Notes under the pieces: model-generated
What the model saw: only the letters and a program-made list of their open reading frames with translations
What the model was told of the DNA's origin: nothing
The model's database searches: none
Translations under genes and position numbers: made by a program
Shown here: positions 25,706 to 34,664 of the stretch, in pieces
Position numbering within the stretch: position 1 is the first letter of the stretch
How the letters are laid out: each line of letters begins with the position of its first letter
NCBI RefSeq assembly: GCF_043678055.1
Contig: NZ_JBHEQA010000001.1
Location: 372,001 to 436,000 of the forward strand
Source: Spongiimicrobium salis
GTDB lineage: Bacteria; Bacteroidota; Bacteroidia; Flavobacteriales; Flavobacteriaceae
Direction: 5' to 3'
Length of the DNA stretch: 64,000 nucleotides

Positions 25706-27124
25706 CTATCGTTTTAAGGTAAAATGTGTGCGGACAGTTCTGGCAACCAACATTCCGTTTTCCTGACGGGAATAATCAAATTTAAACCAATAGTCCGACG
25801 AAGGCATGGGTCTGCCATTAAAAGTGCCGTCCCATCCAGGAGTATTTGCAGTCAATTGCTTCAATAATTTTCCATAGCGATCAAAAATGAATACCGTGGG
25901 GTCAGTCAGTGTTTCCACCCCCAATATATGCCACGAATCATGCAAACCATCGGCATTGGGTGTAAAGAATTTTGGATAACCCACTACTAGGAAAGGAATG
26001 GGTTCCGTGATACCACATCCATTTAAGTCGTTAATAATTACCGTGTTTTCGCCAGGCGGTACATCAATGAAAACATTGGAATCTTGAAATTCCCCACCAT
26101 TGATGGCATACTCGTAATCACTGTTGCCCTCTACTTCTATACGAATGTTATTGCTATTGGAGATATCATCTAAAATCACCACTTCTCGCAAGACCGGTAT
26201 AGGAAGAAAGGTAATTTGTATCTCATCGCTGATCGATACGCCAGCAGTTGTAATAATTTCTACGAAGTACAGACCAGAATTTGGACTAGTGACCACATAT
26301 TCTGTTTCCGTAGGTCCGGAAGCCAAAGGCGGTGTATCGGGAATCCCATCCCCATCGGCATCTACAGACCAGGTGACACTTGCAATGTCTGGTCCTGCCG
26401 GTGAACGCAATGCACTCAGAACAATATCGGGATCGCCTTCACATGCCACAATATCCAACCCTAAAAATTCGTCCCGTAATGTACAGTCCAGTGCCGTATT
26501 TTGATCCGCATCCACAGAGCTTCCTGTGAACGTTAAGGAAAAAGGTTCCGGATCTCCGTTAAAGTTGGTCAGAAAATTATTGATCAAAATAAAATACACC
26601 TCCCCTTCACGTACATCCAACCATTCGTCATAGGTGTTTAAGTTTTGTACTAATGGAGGCGCTCCTTCCTGCCCATTTTCTGGATTTACACCTACTCCCG
26701 TAAAAGCAGTACCGTTATTCTCATAATTACATCGTATGGGCTGGGCCGTTCCATTGCTAATATCCGCACAATCCACATCGGGTCCGTAAACCGCAAAATC
26801 CCATTCTGCAGTAATGATTGAAGAGCCGGGTACGGGCAATGCCTCAATATCAAAACCGAGTTGTCCATCGGTTCCAGCTCTAAACACATACCAAGACGTG
26901 TTATTTTCAATATTGGCTTCACTTACACTTCCCTTTTGCAAACAACCCGTCTCAACAATGAGATCGGGATCAAAATCTTCTACATCCCCAAGACCATCGG
27001 CCTGGGAAAAAATAGGTCCGTCTGCACATACAGGAATTGCACTCCTACAATCAGGGGAGTTTTGGGCATATGACCCAATACAAAAAAGGAATATACTGCT
27101 AATAGAACAAAGAAATGTTCGCAT
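25706..27124 (-). CDS. Secreted protein with T9SS type B (gliding-motility-like) C-terminal domain
   Basis: 472 residues with an N-terminal signal peptide (cleavage after GSYA). An N-terminal beta domain starts with PDCRSAIPVC and contains CLQKGSVSEANIENNTSWYV. A PKD-like region (~215-300; TWSVDADGDGIPDTP) and a short GCG-containing strand domain follow. The last ~90 residues form a T9SS type B sorting domain (PKFFTPNADG, FDRYGKLLKQL, GWDGTFNG). It is predicted to be exported by T9SS and held at the surface. It is a paralog of the next gene upstream. Function is unknown; adhesion is a reasonable guess. Confidence 0.88.
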   Translation of the reverse strand: MRTFLCSISSIFLFCIGSYAQNSPDCRSAIPVCADGPIFSQADGLGDVEDFDPDLIVETGCLQKGSVSEANIENNTSWYVFRAGTDGQLGFDIEALPVPGSSIITAEWDFAVYGPDVDCADISNGTAQPIRCNYENNGTAFTGVGVNPENGQEGAPPLVQNLNTYDEWLDVREGEVYFILINNFLTNFNGDPEPFSLTFTGSSVDADQNTALDCTLRDEFLGLDIVACEGDPDIVLSALRSPAGPDIASVTWSVDADGDGIPDTPPLASGPTETEYVVTSPNSGLYFVEIITTAGVSISDEIQITFLPIPVLREVVILDDISNSNNIRIEVEGNSDYEYAINGGEFQDSNVFIDVPPGENTVIINDLNGCGITEPIPFLVVGYPKFFTPNADGLHDSWHILGVETLTDPTVFIFDRYGKLLKQLTANTPGWDGTFNGRPMPSSDYWFKFDYSRQENGMLVARTVRTHFTLKR

Positions 27125-27233
27125 GAATAGTTATCTTAAATATGAAAGGTTTGGCCATAATTATAACTCCCGTGAAGTTGTTTTAGTATATTTCATCCGA
27201 AAATTTAAACACTTAATCGACAAACTGCACTTT

Positions 27234-27253
27234 AAAGTCTTTTTTTAGACTTT
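27234..27253. repeat. Small hairpin between the two T9SS type B genes
   Basis: AAAGTCT and AGACTTT arms around a six-base T loop, overlapping the stop codon of the upstream (minus-strand) paralog. On the minus strand it lacks a proper T-tail, so it is at best a weak terminator or transcript-processing/attenuation site. Confidence 0.4.
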
Positions 27254-29058
27254 TACCGCTTTAAAGTGAAATGATTGTTCAGGAATTTTGAAGTCACTTC
27301 CCCTCCTACCGCATTTTCGTAGGTAAGCTTAAACCAATAGTCACTTTCGGGAAGTTCACGTCCATTAAAAGTGCCATCCCAGCCAGGCGTGTTTGCAGTC
27401 AATTGTTTCAACAATTTCCCATAGCGATCGTAGATAAAAACCCTGGCATTCTGTAAATTCTCAATTCCTGAAATTTGCCACAGATCGTTTCTGCCATCCC
27501 CATTGGGCGTAAAGAATTTGGGAAAGCCGTTGACCGTAATAGTTTCGCTCACCATTCCACAACCGTTTCGATCATTGATGGTTACCGTATGTGTTCCTTC
27601 GGAAACATTATTGAAACTGTTACTTTCCTGGAAATCACCTTGATCCAATTGATATTCAAAATCCCCCACGACATCCGTAATAATGCGAATACTATTATTA
27701 TCCTGTAAGTCGTTTATAATTACATCTGTAATTTGAGGTGCCGTAGACATGGACACGGTTACTGTTCTCATTGCTTCACAGACGAGTCCTCCTTGGATGT
27801 TACTTGCTATTAAAGTATAGGTTCCTACCTGTGAAATGGCAATCATTGCTGTACTTTCCCCGGAATCCCATTGATAGGTATAGGAGGCATTTGGGGAATT
27901 ATCCCCTATCGTTAAAACCTCATTTTCTGCACACAGAAAAACTTCCGTGGGAAAATCCAAGATCGGAGTTTCCAAGGCCGTTAATTGAAATTCTTGAGGC
28001 GAATCAAAACATCTAGGGTTAGCTATGGATGAAGTCCGGGCATAGATTATCTCAGTATTGCCAGAAGTTGCGTATTGTGTCGGCAGATTGTTTACACCGT
28101 TAAGGGCATCTGCCAGACTACCGTAATAGGTTACCATATAGGCCATAGGGTCTTGTCCTCCCAAGGCCTCCACATCTTTTTGGGACAAATCAAAGGTATT
28201 TTGATTGGAACATGAAGCCTCATCCATCACTGGAAAGGTAGTCGGCAAGGGTGTTAGTTCTACCTGTGCATCACTAATAATGCTACTGCCATCTGGAAGT
28301 TGCACTTCTACCCTATACAGCGCAGACTGCAATACTTGAAACGTTGGGTCACTTGCTCCGGAAATCGCCTGAAACCCCATGCCAACATCCATAAACCAAG
28401 TATACGAAGTGGCTGTGGCCGTAGTTGCGTCCAAAATAATATTGTCATTTTCACAGGCAGCTCTAGGAGGCCCCAGCAAGTTGCTAATAATAGAGCAATC
28501 CAAGGCATCATTAGGGTTGGTAACAAATATATTTCCTGAAAACTGTATGGAGAATCCCGTATTGGTATTGCTGAAATTATTGATGAGCAAATAATAATCT
28601 TCCCCCGGCGCTACATCCAACCAATCTTCATATAGAACGGTATCTGTATCTCCGGTAGGATCCACTCCTACTCCCATAAAACTTTCGTTATCACTATTAT
28701 CAAAGAAATTACAGCGGATCGGATCTCCTAAATTATCGCAATCAGCAGATCGATACAAGGCAAAATCCCAATCTTCTGAAGCATCAAAACCGATATTGAA
28801 ACCCAATTGCCCTGAAGCGGAAGTACGAAATCTATACCAGGCCGAGTTGGATTCTATAGCTCCGGTAGTCGTTTGTTCCAAACAACCAGTTCGGGCAGCC
28901 CCATTAAAATCATCACTCCCAAAGCCATTGGTTCCTCCATTCACTGGCGTGTTATTGCAAATGGGTATGGCCGTAGCACAGTCTGGAGCGACTTGTGCCC
29001 ATGCGAAAGTCATTCCCATGCAAAGGAAAGACCATAAAACTGCACCATACTTTGTCAT
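27253..29058 (-). CDS. Secreted protein with T9SS type B C-terminal domain (paralog)
   Basis: 601 residues: signal peptide (cleavage after AWA), an N-terminal domain like that of the downstream gene (PDCATAIPIC, IESNSAWYRF, GQLGFNI, DWLDV), Ig/PKD-like repeats in the middle (~200-500), and a T9SS type B sorting domain in the last ~90 residues (PKFFTPNGDG, YDRYGKLLKQL, GWDGTFNG). The sorting domains of the two paralogs are nearly identical from YGKLL to FNGR, and also at the DNA level. The 129-base gap to the downstream paralog carries a small hairpin. Surface location is predicted; the ligand is unknown. Confidence 0.88.
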   Translation of the reverse strand: MTKYGAVLWSFLCMGMTFAWAQVAPDCATAIPICNNTPVNGGTNGFGSDDFNGAARTGCLEQTTTGAIESNSAWYRFRTSASGQLGFNIGFDASEDWDFALYRSADCDNLGDPIRCNFFDNSDNESFMGVGVDPTGDTDTVLYEDWLDVAPGEDYYLLINNFSNTNTGFSIQFSGNIFVTNPNDALDCSIISNLLGPPRAACENDNIILDATTATATSYTWFMDVGMGFQAISGASDPTFQVLQSALYRVEVQLPDGSSIISDAQVELTPLPTTFPVMDEASCSNQNTFDLSQKDVEALGGQDPMAYMVTYYGSLADALNGVNNLPTQYATSGNTEIIYARTSSIANPRCFDSPQEFQLTALETPILDFPTEVFLCAENEVLTIGDNSPNASYTYQWDSGESTAMIAISQVGTYTLIASNIQGGLVCEAMRTVTVSMSTAPQITDVIINDLQDNNSIRIITDVVGDFEYQLDQGDFQESNSFNNVSEGTHTVTINDRNGCGMVSETITVNGFPKFFTPNGDGRNDLWQISGIENLQNARVFIYDRYGKLLKQLTANTPGWDGTFNGRELPESDYWFKLTYENAVGGEVTSKFLNNHFTLKR

Positions 29059-29194
29059 ATGCGGTTCTTCTTTGAGGTGTATTAAAATTATGGCACGTCT
29101 TTCCTTAACACTAATTTATGTTGTGTAAGCAAGTAAATAGGGTATTAAGTGCCATTTTATGTATATCTTTGCTTTTCGAAAAAGGCCGATTTAG

Positions 29195-29875
29195 ATGAAA
29201 ATTGACAATGCATTGGAAGAGCATTTTGAAGAGTTAGGAGACAACCATGTGGCGACCTCTGAGAATACTCCATTACGCAAAGATGCTTTTATTTTGGACG
29301 ATTCTGAAAAAATCAAAAAAATTCAGGATAGTATTTATGATATTATGGAGACCTTGGGTCTGGATCTTAACGATGATAGCCTAAAAGGCACTCCCAAGCG
29401 TGTAGCCAAAATGTTTGTAAAAGAAATATTCTCGGGCTTACACCCCGATCGCAAACCCAAAGCTTCTACTTTTGACAATAAGTACAAATACGGGGAGATG
29501 TTAGTGGAAAAAAACATCACACTTTATTCCACTTGTGAGCATCACTTGCTCCCTATTGTTGGGCGGGCACACGTAGCCTATATTTCCAATGGCACCGTGG
29601 TTGGTTTATCTAAGATGAATCGTATTGTTGATTATTTTGCAAAAAGACCTCAAGTACAGGAAAGGCTTAATATCCAGATTGTAAAAGAACTACAAAAAGT
29701 ATTGAACACGGAAGATGTGGCCTGTGTTATTGATGCCAAACATCTCTGCGTAAACTCCAGAGGTATACGCGATATTGAAAGTAGTACCGTAACTTCAGAA
29801 TTCGGAGGAAAATTCAAAGAAGAATCTGTCCGCCGGGAATTTCTAAATTACATCAATCTAGATACCAATTTCTAA
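29195..29875 (+). CDS. folE: GTP cyclohydrolase I
   Basis: 226 residues. Zinc ligands are visible at Cys114 and His117 (STCEHHLLP) and Cys185 (AKHLCV), with the catalytic His preceding. GLSKMNRIV and the SSTVTSEFGG C-terminal motif complete the family signature. It makes dihydroneopterin triphosphate from GTP, the first step to folate (and queuosine or pterins). A TATCTTTG at 29164-29171, 24 bases before the ATG, fits the flavobacterial -7 consensus TAnnTTTG, but no well-placed -33 TTG was found. cysS follows after 15 bases. Confidence 0.96.
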   Translation: MKIDNALEEHFEELGDNHVATSENTPLRKDAFILDDSEKIKKIQDSIYDIMETLGLDLNDDSLKGTPKRVAKMFVKEIFSGLHPDRKPKASTFDNKYKYGEMLVEKNITLYSTCEHHLLPIVGRAHVAYISNGTVVGLSKMNRIVDYFAKRPQVQERLNIQIVKELQKVLNTEDVACVIDAKHLCVNSRGIRDIESSTVTSEFGGKFKEESVRREFLNYINLDTNF

Positions 29876-29890
29876 TTGCCCGCCTTTACC

Positions 29891-31372
29891 ATGCAGTTAT
29901 ATCAAAGTCAGCCCCTCAAAGTCTATAATTCCCTATCTGGAAAAAAAGAAATTTTTGAACCTATCAATAAGGATCACGTGGGTATGTATGTCTGTGGACC
30001 TACAGTATACAGCAATGTGCATTTAGGAAATTGTAGGACTTTCATGTCTTTTGATATGATTTTTCGCTATTTGAAACACCTTGGATATAAGGTGCGCTAT
30101 GTGCGGAATATTACAGATGCAGGGCACTTGGAGAATGATGCGGATGAAGGTGAGGATAAAATTGCAAAAAAAGCAAGACTAGAGCGTCTGGAGCCTATGG
30201 AAGTGGTACAGCGCTATACGGTTGACTTTCATAATATCCTTCAAAAATTTAATTTTCTGCCTCCAAGTATAGAACCTACGGCAACAGGTCATATTATTGA
30301 GCAGATCGAAATCATAAAAGATATTATTGCCAAGGGATATGCCTATGCGGTAAACTCTTCTGTTTATTTTGACGTAAAGCGCTTCAATGCCGATTTTGAC
30401 TATGGAAAATTAAGTGGCCGCAGATTGGAAGACATGATTGCCAATACGCGACAGTTGACCGCCCAGAGCGAAAAAAGAAATCCTCAGGATTTTGCATTAT
30501 GGAAAAAAGCAGAACCCCAACATATTATGCGGTGGCCTTCCCCATGGGGTGATGGTTTTCCCGGATGGCATTTGGAATGTACGGCAATGAGTACTAAATA
30601 TCTTGGGGAAACCTTTGATATCCACGGCGGAGGAATGGATTTAAAATTTCCGCATCATGAATGCGAAATTGCACAAGCAGAGGCCAGCAATGGAAGTTCT
30701 CCGGTAAAATATTGGTTGCATGCCAATATGCTGACCTTAAATGGAAAAAAAATGTCCAAATCCACGGATAATAATATTTATCCCAGTGAGATATTCTCTG
30801 GAGACAATACCATACTGAGCAAAGCTTTTTCTCCGGCCGTTGTTCGCTTCTTTATGATGCAGGCGCATTATACCAGTATCCTAGATCTTAGCAATGATGC
30901 ATTGCTAGCTTCTGAAAAAGGGTATTACAAGCTCATGGAAGCAATGGAAACCTTGGATACCCTAGAACATAAAAGCAGTACAACTTTCAATATCCCGGAA
31001 TGGCAACAGAAGTGTTATGATGCCATGAATGATGATTTTAACACTCCTATTCTTATTGCCCATTTGTTTGAGGCCGTAAAGCATATCAATCTCATCAAAG
31101 AAGGTAAAGAAAGTATTACCAAAGAGGACAAAGAGCTTCTCAAAGGCATTTTAACTGCTTTTGTACATGACATTCTGGGCATCGAAAATGTTGCAGCCCA
31201 ACAAGGAGACTCGGATACCTTATCTGGCGTGGTCAATCTACTGATTCAACTTAGAAACGAAGCAAGAAGCAATAAAGATTTTACCACTTCCGATAAAATC
31301 CGTGATGAATTGTCTGAAATGGGCATCCAATTAAAAGATGGGAAAGAGGGCACAACCTTTAGTTTGAGTTAA
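29891..31372 (+). CDS. cysS: Cysteinyl-tRNA synthetase
   Basis: 493 residues from ATG 29891 (MQLYQSQPLKVYNSL); an in-frame TTG immediately after folE is less likely. Class I motifs: HIGH equivalent in PTVYSNVHLGN, zinc-binding Cys in CGPTVY and in WHLECTAMS, HHECE, and KMSKS in GKKMSKST. The C-terminal DALR helical domain follows and the length is normal. It charges tRNA-Cys. Only 15 bases separate it from folE, so one operon is likely, and yidD follows after 49 bases. Confidence 0.96.
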   Translation: MQLYQSQPLKVYNSLSGKKEIFEPINKDHVGMYVCGPTVYSNVHLGNCRTFMSFDMIFRYLKHLGYKVRYVRNITDAGHLENDADEGEDKIAKKARLERLEPMEVVQRYTVDFHNILQKFNFLPPSIEPTATGHIIEQIEIIKDIIAKGYAYAVNSSVYFDVKRFNADFDYGKLSGRRLEDMIANTRQLTAQSEKRNPQDFALWKKAEPQHIMRWPSPWGDGFPGWHLECTAMSTKYLGETFDIHGGGMDLKFPHHECEIAQAEASNGSSPVKYWLHANMLTLNGKKMSKSTDNNIYPSEIFSGDNTILSKAFSPAVVRFFMMQAHYTSILDLSNDALLASEKGYYKLMEAMETLDTLEHKSSTTFNIPEWQQKCYDAMNDDFNTPILIAHLFEAVKHINLIKEGKESITKEDKELLKGILTAFVHDILGIENVAAQQGDSDTLSGVVNLLIQLRNEARSNKDFTTSDKIRDELSEMGIQLKDGKEGTTFSLS

Positions 31373-31421
31373 ACCAATAGCGCTGTTTAACGGTCCCTTG
31401 CCTCAATTGTTTTGAAATCCT

Positions 31422-31646
31422 ATGATAAAAAAAATCCTGATAGCTCCTTTTGTATTCCTTATCAAGGGGTATCAGCTCTTGATTTCTCCCTTAACGCCCG
31501 CTTCCTGCCGGTATACGCCCACATGTTCTAATTATACCCTTCAAGCGTTGAGAAAACACGGTGTTTTTAAGGGCGGATGGTTAGCCGTAAAACGCATTTT
31601 TAGTTGCCATCCCTGGGGTGGTAGTGGATATGATCCCGTACCATAA
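31422..31646 (+). CDS. yidD: YidD membrane protein insertion efficiency factor
   Basis: 74 residues. An amphipathic/hydrophobic N-terminal helix leads to the family core: CRYTPTCSNYTLQALRKHG, then GGWLAVKRI, CHPWGGSGYDPVP. Three conserved Cys are present. The protein sits at the inner membrane near Sec/YidC and helps protein insertion. It is usually beside rnpA/yidC in other phyla; here it is placed between cysS and lgt, as is common in Flavobacteriia. Confidence 0.94.
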   Translation: MIKKILIAPFVFLIKGYQLLISPLTPASCRYTPTCSNYTLQALRKHGVFKGGWLAVKRIFSCHPWGGSGYDPVP

Positions 31647-31733
31647 TTCTTTGTGATTTTTATAGTAAGGAAGTTCTTAATTCCCTTTAATACGCCTTGA
31701 ATTACTTATCTTAGCTTCATAAAATTATTCTGA

Positions 31734-32684
31734 ATGTACTTTTTAGGTTTTACGTGGAATCCAGACGACACCCTTTTCAAAATAGGGTTTTTACAGATTA
31801 AATATTACAACCTCCTTTGGATAGCGGCTTTTGCTTTGGGCTGGTATCTTATGAAGAAAATTTTTCTCAATGAGAAGAAAACGATGGAGCAACTGGATTC
31901 CCTGTTCATTTACAGTGTGTTGGCTACGATGCTGGGAGCGCGTTTAGGGCACGTATTCTTTTATGATTGGCCTTATTATCAAGATCATCTCTTGGAAATA
32001 CTACTCCCCATAAGGGAAAGGGCCGGCAGTACTATTCTAGGTTTTATTAAAGGATATGAATTTACAGGTTTTACAGGTTTGGCCAGTCATGGTGCAGCGA
32101 TTGGAGTAATCATCAGCATGTACCTTTACACCAGGAAGTATCCTGAATTTAAGTTGCTCTGGATTCTAGATCGCGTGGTTATTCCTGTGGCCATAGGTGC
32201 CTTTTTTGTGCGTTTGGGGAACTTTTTTAATTCTGAAATTATTGGCAAAAAAACCGAAGAGTCCTTCATATTTGCCACTCGGTTTGTCCGGAACAATATT
32301 TCACCCAATGAAGCCATGTCCATTACCAAGGCCAAAACACCCAATGAAGCCTATCACCTCATAGAGACATCGCCTCAATTTTCCGAAGTTTTGGCCAATA
32401 TTGACTATAGCCATCCTGCACAATTGTACGAGGGAGTTTGTTATATTTTTGTGTTCCTAATTCTTTATTATTTCTATTGGAAAACCGATAAGAAAAATAG
32501 AGCAGGGTTTCTATTCGGCACCTTTTTAGTACTACTTTGGACGGTCCGCTTTTTTGTGGAATTCGTAAAGAAAAGTCAAGGTGGATTTGGTGGAGACACC
32601 CTATCTACAGGGCAATGGCTAAGCATTCCATTTATTTTGATCGGACTTTATTTTATTTTTAAATCCAAACCCACAAAGGCTTAA
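31734..32684 (+). CDS. lgt: Prolipoprotein diacylglyceryl transferase
   Basis: 316 residues with about seven transmembrane helices. The Lgt signature FVRLGNFFNSEIIG is complete, and the essential His-Gly segment GLASHGAAIGV and the Arg in the YEGVCY/HPAQLYEG region are present. It transfers diacylglyceryl from phosphatidylglycerol to the lipobox Cys, the first step in maturing the many lipoproteins in this window. A DUF192 lipoprotein starts one base after its stop, so the two are coupled, and a double-ABC gene comes next. Confidence 0.95.
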   Translation: MYFLGFTWNPDDTLFKIGFLQIKYYNLLWIAAFALGWYLMKKIFLNEKKTMEQLDSLFIYSVLATMLGARLGHVFFYDWPYYQDHLLEILLPIRERAGSTILGFIKGYEFTGFTGLASHGAAIGVIISMYLYTRKYPEFKLLWILDRVVIPVAIGAFFVRLGNFFNSEIIGKKTEESFIFATRFVRNNISPNEAMSITKAKTPNEAYHLIETSPQFSEVLANIDYSHPAQLYEGVCYIFVFLILYYFYWKTDKKNRAGFLFGTFLVLLWTVRFFVEFVKKSQGGFGGDTLSTGQWLSIPFILIGLYFIFKSKPTKA

Positions 32685-32685
32685 A

Positions 32686-33174
32686 ATGAAAAAAGGAATT
32701 TATGGGTTCGCTTTAATTATTGCATGTATTTGCACGCTGACTTCCTGTAAAGAAGAGGCAAAAAAGGCCATGAAAACTCCTACAATTCGTTTTCAAAAAG
32801 AAGGAGAGCTATTGATTCACAAAAAAGATAATACCACTCCCATTGCATTGGATATTGAAATTGCCGAATCGGATTATGAAACAGAAACCGGATTAATGCA
32901 CCGAGATCAAATGGCGAAAAATCAGGGCATGTTATTTATTTTTGAAGATGTGCGCATGCATGCCTTCTACATGAAAAATACCAAAATACCATTGGATATT
33001 ATTTTTTTGGATGAAAACCTTCGGATTGCCAGTTTTAAGAAGAATGCAATTCCTATGGATGAGTCTTCCCTTTCTTCCGAAGTCCCAGTACAATATGTTT
33101 TGGAAGTCAATGCAGGTCTTGTAAATCAATGGGGACTAAAAACACAGGATAGCATCTCTTTTTCCCGACAATAA
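32686..33174 (+). CDS. DUF192 family lipoprotein
   Basis: 162 residues with a lipoprotein signal peptide (TLTSC, Cys21) followed by a DUF192 domain (~45-155). Family motifs are TGLMHRDQM, GMLFIFEDV and FYMKNTKIPLDIIFLD, ending in VLEVNAGLV. DUF192 proteins are small exported beta-barrel-like folds without a firmly assigned activity. The start lies one base after the lgt stop, so it is translationally linked to the enzyme that lipidates it. Confidence 0.9.
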   Translation: MKKGIYGFALIIACICTLTSCKEEAKKAMKTPTIRFQKEGELLIHKKDNTTPIALDIEIAESDYETETGLMHRDQMAKNQGMLFIFEDVRMHAFYMKNTKIPLDIIFLDENLRIASFKKNAIPMDESSLSSEVPVQYVLEVNAGLVNQWGLKTQDSISFSRQ

Positions 33175-33178
33175 ACCC

Positions 33179-34450
33179 ATGACAAGGAAGATGAGGGAAT
33201 CAGTATACCAACATTGGGGCATTTTTGTGGATGGGAATACAGACATCCCCTTACTGATTGACCGCTTGCTCAAAAAAAGGTTTTCGGGCATCGATTTTCC
33301 AAAAAAAATAAAAGGAAGCGTGTATGCGCCATCAGAGATTCACCGATACCTTAGGCAAGAGCGGCGCCATGGTGAAAATTCTATTGCCCCCGGTCAAAAT
33401 TTAGGTTCACTTTCTAGTGGAGAACAAAAAAAGGCCTTACTGGCCTACTTAGCTAAAGAAAAGAGTGATTTTATCATCTTTTTTCAAGCATTTGAACACT
33501 TGGATGCCCCGTCACGGGAAATCCTGACAACACAATTAGATGTGCTAAGGCAGGAATGTACTATTGTACAATTGATTTTAAGAAAAAAAGAAACCTTCCC
33601 ATTTCTTCAGGATTTTATTACTTTAAAGGGTAACGCGCTTGTGGAAAAACATCATTTGTGCTGCCCCTTACATTTGCCCTCTACACACCAGCAACCTTTA
33701 GAGACCGCCATTCCAAGAATCGTTCAAGCTTTGCCCTATGCGCTCCCTTATTTGGTAGAATTTCATCAGGTTTCCGTTTCTTATGATCATCGCCCTATTT
33801 TAAATGCTATCGATTGGCAGATTGGCCCCAATGAATTCTGGCAATTGACTGGAGAAAACGGTAGTGGAAAAACCACGATACTTTCTCTTATTTACGGGGA
33901 AAATCCCAAAGCCTATGGACAGAATATCACCCTTTTTGGAAAGAGGAAAGGGAGCGGTGAAAGTATATGGGACATCAAAGAAAAAATTGGGTATTATTCA
34001 CCCGGAATGATACTTCAATTTCCAAAATGGCAAACTGCGGAACAGGTATTGCTCTCTGGACTTTACGACAGTTTGGGCCTATATTACCAGCCCAAGGATA
34101 CCGATCATGCCCGGATTAGGACTTGGATGGAACAATTGAAAATAGAGGCACTAAAAGATGTCCCGTTTCACGAAATCAATGAAGTTCAGCAGCGCATGCT
34201 CCTCACGGTACGCGCTATGGTAAAGCAACCATTACTCTTGATTCTGGACGAACCCTTAGCCGGTTTAAATGACGAGAATATTACGGTATTTATCTCTTTG
34301 GTGAATACCATTGCCAAACAAACTACCACAAGCATTATTTTTGTTTCCCATACCCAAGAACAAGCCTTAGAAACCAATGGCATTTATGAACTTCGTAAGA
34401 CCCCTAAAGGGTCTAAAGGCATTGTTATAACATCTCCCAGCAAAGGCTAG
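33179..34450 (+). CDS. Tandem ABC ATPase with one degenerate domain (ModF-like architecture)
   Basis: 423 residues with two ABC-like halves. Domain 1 (~1-170) keeps a canonical signature LSSGEQKK (78-85) but has no usable Walker A (VDGNTDIP near 17-24) and a broken Walker B (DFIIFFQAF). Domain 2 (~190-423) has Walker A GENGSGKTT (225-233) and Walker B LLLILDEP (352-359), but its signature position reads INEVQ. The two halves complement each other to make at most one complete ATP site. No transmembrane segment or permease gene is adjacent. The architecture recalls soluble ModF/PhrA-type proteins. It starts 4 bases after the DUF192 stop. Confidence 0.8.
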   Translation: MTRKMRESVYQHWGIFVDGNTDIPLLIDRLLKKRFSGIDFPKKIKGSVYAPSEIHRYLRQERRHGENSIAPGQNLGSLSSGEQKKALLAYLAKEKSDFIIFFQAFEHLDAPSREILTTQLDVLRQECTIVQLILRKKETFPFLQDFITLKGNALVEKHHLCCPLHLPSTHQQPLETAIPRIVQALPYALPYLVEFHQVSVSYDHRPILNAIDWQIGPNEFWQLTGENGSGKTTILSLIYGENPKAYGQNITLFGKRKGSGESIWDIKEKIGYYSPGMILQFPKWQTAEQVLLSGLYDSLGLYYQPKDTDHARIRTWMEQLKIEALKDVPFHEINEVQQRMLLTVRAMVKQPLLLILDEPLAGLNDENITVFISLVNTIAKQTTTSIIFVSHTQEQALETNGIYELRKTPKGSKGIVITSPSKG

Positions 34451-34604
34451 CGAGCGTTCGTCAAACAAGGTTTATTTTCCTCATCATTTCGAAATCATTA
34501 GCGTCAACAACTAACTCCTTCTACCCATATCATTGCATGTTCTGTTTTTTTGAATTGTACTCAAGAACACCCCTTACTAGACATGATTTCCTTTTCAACA
34601 AGTA

Positions 34605-34635
34605 AAAAAAGAGGTTGCCTTAAACTTTAAGACAA
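34605..34635. terminator. Bidirectional intrinsic terminator
   Basis: AAAAGAGGTTG / CAACCTCTTTT stem with an internal CTTAAACTTTAAG hairpin and A/T tracts, between the tandem ABC gene (+) and secDF (-). Confidence 0.88.
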
Positions 34636-34664
34636 CCTCTTTTCTATTTTATATGTGTTGCAGA

